Assembly (NCBI GenBank): GCA_030762935.1
Contig: CM060887.1
Location: 8,610,501-8,674,500, forward strand
Length of the DNA: 64,000 nt
From: Hymenopus coronatus
Taxonomy: Eukaryota > Arthropoda > Insecta > Mantodea > Hymenopodidae
Reading direction: 5' to 3'
A program made the position numbers and the translations under genes. Under the pieces are notes generated by a model, which did no database searches, was not told the origin of the DNA, and saw only the letters and a program-made list of their open reading frames with translations. Position 1 is the first letter of the stretch. Each line of letters opens with the position of its first letter. Of the stretch, positions 20,811 to 30,802 are shown in pieces.

Positions 20811-21345
20811 TTGAAATAGTGCCGCACATTCTTTTGAGTTTGGTTTATTATTTTACGTTCTGATACGTAAATATGCATGACCGACTATTTCTATCGCATT
20901 TGCATGCTAAAAAGTTGCAAAGTTTAATTTCCATCACGATATTAAGGCCCATTGTACATGACTATAGCATTAATTTTGCATATAAATGCAGGAAATTTAT
21001 CATATTCGCGGCGGACCACATTAATCGATATGTTGTGATAATGGACGCCACTCGGAAAGCCCCCGTATATGTTTAATGAATTATTTATGTACCACTTGGC
21101 TTACGTCACTTTTACTCTCAACGGCCACTCGCAATTGTCTGCGTATTACAGATATTAAAATATTTTCGATATATTGCCCCCCTTACATTATGCATGAGAA
21201 ATTGCGCTGAATCTGACGTTTAATCTTGTCATAGTTTTTCTTTTATTGCAGGTTATGTTTGCTGTAACTTAATGTATTGGTAATTTAGGGGAGTGACGGC
21301 GAATTTTAGGTTTCCACAATTTTAAAGCTAGAGGTTTCATTTCTA
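20811..21345. other. Unassigned AT-rich interval
   Basis: A short frame at 20873-21076 (plus) has no recognisable family. No splice signals or repeats stand out. Confidence 0.35.
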
Positions 21346-21625
21346 CTTTCTCTAGCCCGTAGGTACAATATGCATACCTTACCTCAGAACGCGGGTTCGA
21401 TTCCCGGCTGGGACGGGGAATTTTTCTTTAACCAGAATTATTCCCTATCCCACACAGAGTCTGCAAGGATGTATATTAGTGAATAAATGTGAGTGTTTGA
21501 GGAAAATAAAACGATTTTAACCAAATGTAGAAGAACCTGCAGACAACAAGTTGTTTCAAGTGCAAGGCCTCCGATATTTCCTAAGATGTTAAAGGGGGCT
21601 ATATAAATGATACAATAAAAAAACA
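21346..21625 (+). repeat. tRNA-derived SINE
   Basis: The tRNA-like head has a strong B box (GGGTTCGATTCCC at 21393). The body reads AATTATTCCCTATCCCACAC, GAGTGTTTGAGGAAAATAAA and GTGCAAGGCC, and the 3' end is TTAAAGGGGGCTATATAAAT plus an A-rich tail. The same body and tail recur at 28203-28388. An HX end A follows the tail directly. Confidence 0.75.
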
Positions 21626-22430
21626 TCTGATGTGTTCAATTCACATGACTTCTGTGTAACAAATTATTGTTAATAAGCTTATTCCTCTATTTACATCATG
21701 CTAATTGAGCAAAAAATTAACAGAAATAGTCTTACTACTTGCTTCCTTAAGTAGAAGTGAAATAAGGGAGTACCATAGGTTAAAGTGGTTACTAAGTGAC
21801 TGAAGTACCTTTGTTTCTATGGACACAAGTTGACAAATTCCTATATGAGAAAAGTATAAGTTTTTCAAAGCTGAAACCAAAAACAAGGAATATCTCTAAA
21901 ACGATCAACTCCGCGAAAAAAAAATTATATAACATAAATTGTGTGGTTTAATGTACCTTACATTTTTGTGTGGTAAGTTTTTGTCCATTTCTTACGGTTT
22001 AGTAGTTATGCAAAATTTCGTAAAATTCATCCAGAACAAAGTAGTCTTTAGAGGCTATTCCCAGAAAATTCAAGATATACATATTATTTTTCAGGTAAAT
22101 ATCTTTAATATACGATATTTTATTCAAAATTGTTACAGCCATTTTTTGAGAAAATCGAAAATTTTTAAAAAAGTTCCATGTAAAGGCTAGCTGGTGGTGG
22201 GGGGATTTTCTTGGAACTCTTCGTGTCGCATCCTTGGAAAATACCAAACTTAAATACCAAGACACACAGACACACACACACGGACCTTTTTCCAAAAATG
22301 CTTTTTTTTTTTTTTGATATTGGGGTCCCTAAAACATATATTTCCGGTGAAATCTCGGTATCGATTTTTTGGTGGAGTGCAATACTTTCTCTATACAATA
22401 TGTACATAGTGCGTATGGAGAAAGTACAAA
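21626..22430 (+). mobile_element. HX copy, full length with small deletions
   Basis: End A TCTGATGTGTTCAATTCACA; end B GTATGGAGAAAGTAC. About 60 bp between ACTTAAATACCAAG and the ACACACAGACACACAC block are missing. Mixed subfamily markers: TTGGAACTCTTCGTGTCGCA with GAGTGCAATAC. Confidence 0.85.
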
Positions 22431-22707
22431 TAACTGGTTCAAGAAGCTTTTACGTTTCCATATATTCTTTCTTAATTCCTTTTATCATTCGCAGGAGGCT
22501 GGATATGACGAAGGAGATTAAACAGGACTGCCGCATTATTGGTGAGTAAGAACGCTTTAATTAATAAATATATGTGTAGTGTTGAAATTTTCACTTTCTA
22601 TGTTTTGTTTCCCACGCAAATTACAAAACAACATATTACTATTTAGCCGAATCTTTAAAACATGTGTAAATTAAGTTCAATTTTTGTGAACACTGCGTTA
22701 CTATTAA
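22431..22707. other. Apparently single-copy interval between HX and hAT
   Basis: No HX, SINE or transposase sequence. It contains the candidate exon at 22495-22541, then AT-rich sequence up to the hAT flank. One of the few places in the window that could belong to a host gene. Confidence 0.4.
22495..22541 (+). other. Candidate 47-bp host exon (splice-flanked)
   Basis: A pyrimidine-rich run ending TTTATCATTCGCAG precedes it and GTGAGTAAG, a near-ideal 5' splice site, follows. Only one frame is open across it, reading RLDMTKEIKQDCRIIG; the other two contain stops. The length is not a multiple of three. No neighbouring exon could be recognised and I cannot name the protein. Chance AG...GTGAGT pairs do occur, so this stays tentative. 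Confidence 0.3.
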
Positions 22708-22710
22708 AAA

Positions 22711-23058
22711 TATATAATTCATTGAGTGCAACATTTATAGACTAGATCAGTGATGCCCAAATGGCGGCCCGCAGTCCTAATCCGGCCCGCAAATAAATAT
22801 ATAATTCATTGAGTGCAACATTTATAGACTAGATCAGTGATGCCCAAATGGCGGCCCGCAGTCCTAATCCGGCCCGCAAATAAATATATAATTCATTGAG
22901 TGCAACATTTATAGACTAGATCAGTGATGCCCAAATGGCGGCCCGCAGTCCTAATCCGGCCCGCAAATAAATATATAATTCATTGAGTGCAACATTTATA
23001 GACTAGATCAGTGATGCCCAAATGGCGGCCCGCAGTCCTAATCCGGCCCGCAAATAAA
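22711..23058 (+). repeat. Four 87-bp tandem units spanning the hAT left junction
   Basis: ATTGAGTGCAACATTTATAG starts at 22721, 22808, 22895 and 22982, exactly 87 bp apart, and the copies appear identical. Each unit holds about 40 bp of flanking DNA including the target duplication GACTAGAT, then the first 45 bp or so of the hAT element. AAATATATAATT lies at both edges of the duplicated segment, a plausible microhomology. Confidence 0.97.
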
Positions 23059-23580
23059 TATATAATTTATTCCTTTTTTTAATTTCCTGCATAGATCTCG
23101 ATCTAGAGTTATATTTATGTGAGCCTAAGTGTGATTCATCTCTTCAAACAACAGAGGCAACTGGTGTTGATTTTTGGAAACTCATTTCAAAGGAACATTT
23201 TCCACATCTTAGAAATTGGGCTTTAAATCTTCCTTCCATATTTGGTGGTACTTACGTATGTGAAACTGTCGTCTCTGCTATGAAACTAGTGAAATCAAAG
23301 TCGAGAAACAGGTTAACTGATTCAAAGCTATCTCATATTCTTAAAATTACAACATCAGAACTGGAAGTAAATCTTTTGTAGAAGATTTTACAAACCTCAT
23401 TGTTCCCAGTAAAAAACTTGTTCCTTCTCTGTGCGTGTAATAATATTAAACACACTATGCTCTTTAAGTTTGCATTGCTGTTATTTTATTTTTAATACAG
23501 TTACTATTAATTTTCCTGGCCTTCAAGTAAGGTCCTTATCATATTCTGGCCCTCAGTGCATTACTAATTCGCCATCACTG
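22748..23580 (+). mobile_element. hAT transposon relic with target duplication
   Basis: Left end CAGTGATGCCCAAATGGCGG; right end, reversed, CAGTGATGGCGAATTAGTAA, giving hAT-type termini that begin CAGTGATG. The flanking 8-mers GACTAGAT (22740-22747) and GATTAGAC (23581-23588) match at 6 of 8 positions, as expected of an aged hAT duplication. Internally only the transposase C-terminus remains. Confidence 0.8.
23085..23381 (+). pseudogene. hAT transposase C-terminal dimerisation region
   Basis: An open frame without a start runs to a TAG at 23379-23381. It reads IDLDLELYLCEPKCDSS, then VDFWKLISKEHFPHLRNWAL, NLPSIFGGTYVCETVVSAMK, LVKSKSRNRLTDSKLSHILK and ITTSELEVNLL. The FW...FP.L...AL...S.F..TY.CE..VS.MK..KS..R.RLTD..L arrangement is the conserved hAT C-terminal fold of ZBED/GTF2IRD2-like transposases. 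The N-terminal zinc finger and the catalytic domain are absent. The frame is preceded by a pyrimidine run ending CTGCATAG, so it could once have been a terminal exon. Confidence 0.8.
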
Positions 23581-23668
23581 GATTAGACTATATTGAGTTC
23601 TGTTGGTTCATGATGGTCAAGCAAGCCTTGAACATAGAACATGCTAAAGCATACACATATTATATACA

Positions 23669-23684
23669 CCAAGTACAAACATTT
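23669..23684. repeat. LINE target-site duplication, left copy
   Basis: CCAAGTACAAACATTT, identical to 25775-25790 at the other end of the LINE. It is followed by a T run and T-rich sequence, the reverse complement of a short A-rich tail. Confidence 0.85.
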
Positions 23685-23989
23685 TTTTTAATTTTATTGT
23701 TGGTAGATCAGCATTTGTGCTATACAGGTCATAGATAAGAAAAATAACACAAAAACATTAAATACATTAACATTTGAGGTTGACCATGTTGGCTCCTCTA
23801 ACATCAACAAAAATAGATTAGTAGCTCAGAAATGATAATATAACTTTACAAATAATCTTACAATTGAATGAAAGTATAAGTAATAACAATAATAAATTTA
23901 AAAAGACGAAACTGTATGATTATGAAATTTATGAATAATTATTAACAGGTTTCATGTGTCACTGGTTAAGAAATGTTGTGGTAGTTTTC

Positions 23990-25774
23990 TTTTCAGTCTT
24001 TTGTGTGGAGTTTTGATATGCAGGTTAAATGCTTGAGCACCAGTAACGTTGTTGAAGAACGTCTTGGAGAGGTGTTTCATAATATAGTGTTCTATTGGAA
24101 GTTGGTGTTGAAGCTGCCGCGTATTTCTTACAAACCTGGTGCATTTGTAGTTCTGCGGAGAAACTTATTTTGTACAACTTGCAGTTAATGAATATTAGTT
24201 TTACTTGCTGTGGACCTTATAGGAGTGACAAGAGGTCAAATTAAAGATTTGTAAAGCAGAATGGAGCAGTCCAGGTCAATCTTGGAGCGTTTTTTAATTA
24301 ATGGATAAAGTTAGGTGAGTCTTTAGTTCGCAAGTGTTGTAATATAATCATTTCATGTCATTTTTGTGTTCAGTAGAACACCAAGATATTTAACTGAGGT
24401 TTGAGAAGGAAACCAGGTTAGCTGTTTATTCTGTAAATATAAATAATTAAAGTTTTGACAAAGTCTTAGAGAAAATATTTTTTTTCTGTCTTGTTGATGT
24501 TAAGTGAAATGCGACATACTGTAAACCATTCAGCTGATAGTGAAAGAGATGGTTGTAAGCATCTAGTTGCTGTATTTAGTTTGGAATGTGAATAAAAAAG
24601 GACAGTGTTGTCTTTCGTACATGGCGATGGAAGATGGTAGTAAATTAGTATATCATGTTAAACAGTAGCGGTGCTAGAACTGATCCTTGTGGTACTCCTG
24701 GTACATGGTGATGGAAGCTGGTAGTAAATTAGTAAATCATGTTAAACATAAGCGGTGCTAGAACTGATCCTTGTGGTACTCCTGGTACTCCTGGTACATG
24801 GTGATGGAAGCAGGTTGTAAATCAGGTATATCATGTTAAACAGTAGCGGTGCTAGAACTGATCCTTGTGGTACTCCTGGTACATGGAGATGGAAGCTGGT
24901 TGTAAATCAGTATATCGTGTTAAACATTAGCGGTGCTAGAACTGATCCTCGTGGTACTCCTGGTACATGGTGATGGAAGCTGGTTGTAAATCAGTATATC
25001 GTGTTAAACAGTAGCGGGGCTAGAACTGATCCTTGTGGTACTACTGGTACATGGCGATGGAAGCCGGTTGTAAATCAGTATATCGTGTTAAACAGTAGCG
25101 GTGCGAGAACTGATCCTTGTGGTACTCCTGGTACATGACGATGGAAGCTGCTTAAAAATCAGTATATCGTGTTAAACAGTAGCGGTGCTAGAACTAATCC
25201 TTGTGGTACTCCTGGTACATGGTGATGGAAGCTGGTTGTAAATCAGTATATCGTGTTAAACAGTAGCGGTGCTAGAACTGATCCTTGTGGTACTCCTGGT
25301 ACATGGTGATGGAAGCTGGTAGTAAATCAGTATATCGCGTTAAACAGTAGCGGTGCTAGAACTGATCCTTGTGGTACTCCTGGTACATGGTGATGGAAGC
25401 TGGTTGTAAATCAGTATATCGTGTTAAACAGTAGCGGTGCTAGCACTGATCCCTGTGGTACTCCTAGTACATGGAGATGGAAGCTGGTAGTAAATCAGTA
25501 TATCGTGTTAAACAGTAGCGGTGCTAGAACTGATTCTTGTGGTACTCCTGGTACATGACGATGGAAGCTGGTAGTAAATCAGTATATCATGTTAAACAGT
25601 AGCGGTATGAGAACTGATCCTTGTGGTACTCCTGTGGCGATTGTTCCTATAGTTGATATGAAGGCATCTATGCGGACTAGAAATTGCCGTCCTGTTAAAA
25701 ACCTCCTTATTATCACTATAAGATAATATGGTATTCCTACCCTATATATTTTACTAGTAGTTCTTCGTGCCACG
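23990..25774 (-). pseudogene. LINE reverse transcriptase, C-terminal portion, broken by an internal array
   Basis: The 5' part reads VIIRRFLTGRQFLVRIDAF then STIGTIATGVPQGSVLIPLL and FNMIY, which is reverse-transcriptase motif 4 (GVPQGSxLxPLLFN). This motif is then repeated in the 84-bp array. Beyond the array the reading resumes in broken frames: FYSHSKLNTATRCLQ, LSLSAEWFTVCRISLNINKT, then VQNKFLRRTTNAPGF and HLSKTFFNNVTGAQAFNLHI. This is the usual C-terminal order. The catalytic FADD box is not intact where expected. Stops and shifts make it inactive. Confidence 0.8.
24617..25634 (-). repeat. 12 tandem 84-bp copies of the reverse-transcriptase GVPQGSVL motif
   Basis: TGATCCTTGTGGTACTCC and its variants start at 24681, 24765, 24859, 24943, 25027, 25111, 25195, 25279, 25363, 25447, 25531 and 25615. 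All steps are exactly 84 bp except one of 94, which carries an extra ACTCCTGGT-like piece. On the minus strand each unit encodes GVPQGSVLAPLLFNTIY, a TGA stop in most units, then FTTSFHHHV. 84 bp is 28 codons, so the frame is kept across units. Scattered substitutions show the array is not brand new. Confidence 0.95.
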
Positions 25775-25790
25775 CCAAGTACAAACATTT
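25775..25790. repeat. LINE target-site duplication, right copy
   Basis: CCAAGTACAAACATTT; pairs with 23669-23684 and fixes the 5' junction of the LINE. Confidence 0.85.
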
Positions 25791-25814
25791 AAAGTTCTCG
25801 CATTACAATTGAAG

Positions 25815-26376
25815 GGTTGAGAACCATAGTGGGCCAAGCACCATTTTTTAAAAATGGAGAAATAGAAGGTCAATGTGTTTTCAATATCATAATTTATTGA
25901 GCCAAGTTACACATAACTAAATACCACAGCAATCTAGAATATATTTTCCATCTTATAGTAGTACAACATTAATGTGGCTTCATGCAAAATTATATTTTAG
26001 CTATTTATTGGGAGCTATTTTCCTTTGGCTCAGCCTAATGAAATGTAACTGGGCCATTTGCATACATCTAATCAATGTCCTGCTGATCATCATTATTGAC
26101 TTGAACACGCAAACTCTTGTAAAAATCATGATTCACTGGAGGAATAAATGGTAGCATGGACATAAGATCATATGCGGTAGTGTGATTTGGGCCACTCTGA
26201 CTCTAATAGAATTTATAGTTTCATTTAGACCGATATTTTGATGCTCTACTGTTTGTATACGGGAAATGCTGGACATGGCCCACTGCAATATAAGATGTAT
26301 AACCATAAACTATACCGACAGATGGCAACAGCTCAATTTTGAGCTCACATGGAGATGGCCCACCATGGTTCTCAAC
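25815..26376. mobile_element. TIR-bounded MITE-like element, about 560 bp
   Basis: Left GTTGAGAACCATAGTGGGCC and right (reversed) GTTGAGAACCATGGTGGGCC, 20 of 21 identical. No coding remnant inside. GGTTCTCAAC-type ends are common among hAT MITEs, but no clear target duplication was seen. An additional inverted AACATTTAA(A)GTT lies just outside both ends. Confidence 0.7.
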
Positions 26377-26799
26377 AACTTAAATGTTCAAGTGCATTAA
26401 AATTTAAGACAACTTTAATAACCCTTAACAAGTTTAGCTATGTCACTGCATAGAGTCTACATCCTTATACACAAAGATATCCATATTTAATGTTTTGATC
26501 TACGTTCTCAAAATATTAAACATTTAGATAAACTTTGCAATTGTTAGTTATTTCTTTTATACTAGATATACATTTGATATTACAATGCTGAAATACAATC
26601 AGTAGATATTTATGTTCTAGTCTATTTAAAGTAACAGTTACTAAACATATTAAGATTCACTGCACTCAGTATTTCTCTCATGCTTCAAATGATAAACATG
26701 TCCACGTCGCGCCAGCAGTTCAAACGAATTTCACTTCGATTGTCCACTGACGCTATAACTCCAGTATGAGAGTGTGTGCACAATAGGATGTAATATTTA
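26377..26799. other. Unassigned AT-rich interval
   Basis: No repeats or frames recognised. Base composition resembles the flanks of the MITE. Confidence 0.35.
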
Positions 26800-27175
26800 G
26801 TGTGCGCTTTGAATTGTGTATAAATCAATTTGAAGTTTTCTTAGCACTGGTTGATGGGCCCTTATTAGTACAAACCTGTGGTAACTCATTATTCGCTGTT
26901 GGGATATTTTACCATCCAAATCCCCAACATAATATATACGAGGCCTCCGCGATCTCCAGATCTGAATGCGGCCGACATTTGGTTTTAAGTTTACCTTAAA
27001 GGAGTTTTCCTCACACATCCAACAGTCCCACTGCAACTAAAGTGAAAAGTGCCATCGCGCAAGAAATGACCAATATTCCAAGATATGGTCTGCAAAATGC
27101 TGTGCATGATGTCGCTAGCACAACTTTATACGTTGAACGAGAAAAAGGCGTTAGTTCCCAAAGTTTTCTAAACAC
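26800..27175 (+). pseudogene. DD-E (IS630/Tc1-mariner-type) transposase remnant
   Basis: On the plus strand from about 26936, TRPPRSPDLNAADIWF is the catalytic PPRSPDLN block, ending at a stop. It continues in the same frame as VYLKGVFLTHPTVPLQLK and then, shifted, as AIAQEMTNIPRYGLQNAV. This order matches a DD-E transposase C-terminus. Multiple frameshifts; no terminal repeats found. Confidence 0.65.
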
Positions 27176-27267
27176 CATTGTTCACCCTACACTGATTATT
27201 TTTTTTTAAATCTTAGCAACGTTTTGTAACTTCATTGTTTGTTCAACACTGAGATGTTTCTGCTTTA

Positions 27268-27535
27268 TTACTTTCTCTGCACGTACTATGTACATAGTGT
27301 ATAGAGGAAGTATTGTATTCCACCCAAAAATTCGATACCGAGATTTTGTCGGAAATACATGTTTTAGGATCCCCTGAATAAAAAAAAAAGACTTTTTTAG
27401 AGAAACGTCCATGTGTGAATATGTGTCTGTCTGTGCGTGTGTCTATGGACAACATAGCTCAAAAACGAAAAGACAGTTAAATACCAAATTTGGTATTTAG
27501 GTATAGTGTCTTCCAAGGATGCGACACGAAGAATT
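27268..27535 (-). mobile_element. HX fragment from end B
   Basis: Complete end B (ATTACTTTCTCTGCACG), microsatellite zone and GATGCGACACGAAGAA, after which it meets a plus-oriented HX fragment. Subfamily II (GTATTCCACCC, GGATCCCCTGAAT). Confidence 0.8.
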
Positions 27536-28203
27536 TTTAAGTATTTTAAAACTGAAACAAATAACAAAGAATATCTCAAAAATAGTGAATACCACGGAAA
27601 AGTTGTATATGACAAAAACTGGGTGTTTAAACGAGATTTTTGAAGGTCGTGCCGTGGCCGAGTGGTTAGACCACTTGCCTCTCACCTAGATGGCCGGGGT
27701 TCGATCCCAAGCGACCGAATGTGAGATTTGTGGTGGTCAAAGCGGCGCTGGGGTGGGTTTTCTCCGGGTACTCCGGTTTCCCCCGCCATCGCATTGCCAT
27801 AAGTAGTTAAAGCGGGCGTTAAATACTACCCAATAAAAATGAGATTTAGTTTTTGTACAGTAAGGTTTTGTCTACCACATAAGGTTTGCAAAATCCAGAA
27901 AAAATCATCCAGAATAAAGAGGTCTTCAGAGGCTATTCTCAGATAATTCAAAATGTGCATTTTATTTATCAGTAAATATATTTAATATACGATTTTTTAA
28001 TTTAAATCGCTAGAGCCACTTTTGAGAAACACATTTTTCAAATGTTTTCCATGAGAAAAACGGTCCATTGTGGGGGATATCTTAAAAATCTTTGGGTTCA
28101 CACAGGCCTTTTTTAAATTTTTTTTCGAATTCAGGGGACCTCGAAACATATATCCGGTGAAAGATCGGTATCGACATTTTTAGTGGTACACAATATCTTC
28201 TCT
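27536..28203 (+). mobile_element. HX fragment interrupted by a SINE
   Basis: 27536-27640 covers TTTTAAAACTGAAACAAATA to GTGTTTAAACGAGATTT. After the SINE the same element resumes at 27841 (GAGATTTAGTTTTTGTACAG) and runs to the ACACAATATCTTCTCT block. An older subgroup (ACGAGAT). Confidence 0.8.
27641..27840 (+). repeat. tRNA-derived SINE, complete, with target duplication
   Basis: A box GTGGCCGAGTGG at 27655 and B box GGTTCGATCCC at 27698, tRNA-Ser/Leu-like. The body includes GGGTTTTCTCCGGGTACTCC then GGTTTCCCCCGCC, and the end is ACCCAATAAAAAT. GAGATTT flanks both sides (27633-27639 and 27841-27847), a short target duplication inside an HX host. The body motif is shared with the minus-strand SINE at 44559-44851. 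Confidence 0.85.
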
Positions 28204-28388
28204 AATTATTCCCTTTCCCCCACAGAGTCTGGAAGTGTGTATCTGAGTGTGAATGTGTGTTTGAGGAAAATAAAATGATTTAAACAAATCGTAAAGAACC
28301 TAGAGACAACGAGTGTTTCAAGTGCAAGGCCCCCGATATGACCCTAGATGTTAAAGGGGGCTATATAAATAAAACAATAATAAAAAAA
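28203..28388 (+). repeat. SINE body and tail, head missing
   Basis: AATTATTCCCTTTCCCCCAC, GTGTTTGAGGAAAATAAAAT, AAGTGCAAGGCCCCCGATAT and GGGGGCTATATAAATAAAAC match the body of the SINE at 21346-21625. The tRNA-like head is absent and the left side joins an HX fragment. Confidence 0.75.
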
Positions 28389-28390
28389 AA

Positions 28391-29234
28391 TCTGATGTGT
28401 TCCATTCACATGATTTTCTCTACATCTCTGTAACAAATTATTGTTAAAAAGCTTATGCTTCTATTTACTTCATTCTAATCGAGAAAAAATTAGCAGAAAT
28501 AGTCTTATTACTTGCTTCCTTGTAAGTAGAACGGCAAAAAGGTTAAAGTGACTGTCAAAAGCTGGTTGGTATGTGACTGAATTTCCTCTGTTTGTAAGGA
28601 CAGGAGTTGATAAATTCCTGTATGAGAAAAATATAAGTTTTTCAAGGCTGAAACCAAAAACAAGGTATATCTAAAAACCGATCAACTCCACGAAAAAATG
28701 TATAAACATAAATTGTGTATTTTAATGTGCTCTACAATTTTTGTACAGTAAGTTTTTGTCTATCGCTTACGGTTTACCAGTTATACATAATTCCGTAAAA
28801 TTCATCCAGCATAAAGAAGTCTTCAGAGGCTATTCTCAGAAAAACTAAGATATACATATTATTTGTCAGGTATATCTTTAATATACGATATTTTAATCAA
28901 AATCTTTAGAGCCATTTTTTAAAAAATCAAAACTTTCGAAAATTTTCCATGTGAATGGTAGTTTGTGGTGGGAGGATTTTCTTGAACATTTTCGTGTCGC
29001 ATCCTTGGAATATACTTAACTTAAATACCAAGTTTGGTATTTAACGGTATTTTCGTTTTTGAGCTATTCTGCCCACAGACAGACACACACGGAAGTTTTT
29101 CTAAAAATGCTTTTTTTGTATTCAGGGTGTCTCAAAACAATTATTTCCGGTGAAATCTCGGTATGGAATTTTTGGGTGCATTACAATACCTTCTCTATAC
29201 ACTATGTACATAGCACGTGTAGAGAAAGTAAAAA
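28391..29234 (+). mobile_element. HX copy, full length
   Basis: End A TCTGATGTGTTCCATTCACA; end B ACGTGTAGAGAAAGTAAAAA. The internal palindrome AAATACCAAGTTTGGTATTT is perfect here (about 29023-29043). Subfamily II. Confidence 0.92.
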
Positions 29235-29580
29235 TGCCTTCTCTAGCTATGTATATTGTACAAGAAAAAGTAAACACGGTTTACCTCTCTGGCGATCACA
29301 GGATGGTCTACGCACGAAAAATATGTAGGGCAGTAAACATAACCCAAGAGTGTAGGGCATTACAAGACAAGGAAAAAAGTTGAAGTGCGAGTGAAACATT
29401 AACCTAACGAACTGATGTACCACTTCTTGTATGGATGCTATAATTGGTAACATCCTTTTGAATGAGAAGGGACCACCCATACGCTATTATCTAATGCTTA
29501 ACACTTTACAAGACTTTTTCACAAGCTCCTTAAGAAAGCTAACATATATTCCTGTGTTTATTGCAACGCAAGGGAAAAAA
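29235..29580. other. Unassigned interval
   Basis: Short overlapping frames on both strands (29247-29480 minus, 29150-29383 plus) without recognisable families. No terminal repeats seen. Confidence 0.35.
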
Positions 29581-30453
29581 TCTGATGTGTTCCATTCACA
29601 TAATTTTCTCCATATCTCTGTAACAACTTATTGTTAATAAGTTTATTCTTTTATTTATTTCATGCTAATCGAGAAAAATTAGCAGAAGTGTCTTATTTCT
29701 TGTTTTATTATAAGTAGAAGTGAAATAAGGCAGTACCATAGGTTAAAATGATAGTCAAAAGCTGGTTGCTATATGGCTGAAGTTCGTTTGTTTGTATGGA
29801 CACGAGTTGGCAAATTCCTGTGTGAGAAAAGTATGTTTTTCAAAGCTGAAACCAAAAATAAGGAATATCTCAAAAATGTTCAACTCCACGAAAAAAATGT
29901 ATATAACATAAATTGTGTGTTTAAACGTGCTCTACATATTTTGTGTGTTTAAACGTGCTCTACATATTTTGTGTGTTAAGTTTTTGTCCATCTCTTACGG
30001 TTTAGTAGTTGAGCAAAATTCATCCAGAATAAAGTAGACTTCAGAGACTATTCCCAGAAAATTCAAGATACACACTTTGTCTGGTAGATATGTTTAATTA
30101 ACGATATTTTAATCAAAATCGTTAGCCATTTTTTAGAAAATCAAAATTTTTGAAAAAAATTCCATTTAAAGGGTAGTTGGAAGTGCGGGGATTTTCTTGA
30201 AAATCTTTGTGTCGCATCCTTGGAAGATACCAAACCTAAATACCAAATTTGGTTTTTAACGGACTTTTCGTTTTTGAGCTATGCTGCTGACAGACACACA
30301 CATACACATGGACATTTTTCTAAAAATACTTTTTTTGTATTCAGGAGGTCTCAAAACATGTACTTTCGGTGAAATCTCGGTATCGAATTTTTGGGTGCAT
30401 TACAATGCCTTCTCTATACACTATGTACATAGCACGTGTAGAGAAAGTAAAAA
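29581..30453 (+). mobile_element. HX copy, full length with 28-bp internal duplication
   Basis: End A and end B both intact. TGTTTAAACGTGCTCTACAT with TATTTTGTG is tandemly duplicated at about 29918-29975. Subfamily II. Confidence 0.9.
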
Positions 30454-30802
30454 CTATGTTTTTGTGTCGCATAAGGTAAATACATTATTTTTTATTTTAA
30501 AAGGTTTCAGCTGCATAACTCCCAAAACTGGTTCTGCACGAACGATCTCATTACTTAAGTAAAAATTTGACGTGTTCCATTCACATTACTTTCTCCAGTT
30601 ACTTGTTACCAGAGTAACAAAAGCAATAACTAGTTATGTCCTTAACGGTTACCGAGTCTAGGTTATATCATTCCTGTGCGAGGGTTGGTATCGGTTAACG
30701 AGAACTACATAGTTATTGTGTTACACAGAGTATTCTCCTTCTCAACAGGTCGTGAATGACATTATGGATGGCGCGTAATATATGTACCAATTTTGCTTGG
30801 TT
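30454..30802. other. Unassigned interval with HX end-A scrap
   Basis: 30566-30602 (TTTGACGTGTTCCATTCACA, then TTACTTTCTCC) is a lone plus-oriented HX end A. Around 30603-30730, GTTACTTGTTACCAGAGTAA and similar inverted TAAC/GTTA words suggest another decayed transposon end. Confidence 0.4.

Larger units (their letters stand above)
23685..25774 (-). mobile_element. 5'-truncated LINE (jockey/CR1-like) with 16-bp target duplications
   Basis: A minus-strand insertion bounded by perfect 16-bp duplications. Its 3' end lies at 23685 (T-rich on the plus strand), followed upstream by about 300 bp of 3' untranslated sequence, then the reverse-transcriptase C-terminus. Truncation inside the reverse-transcriptase domain at 25774 is typical of target-primed reverse transcription. 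Confidence 0.88.
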
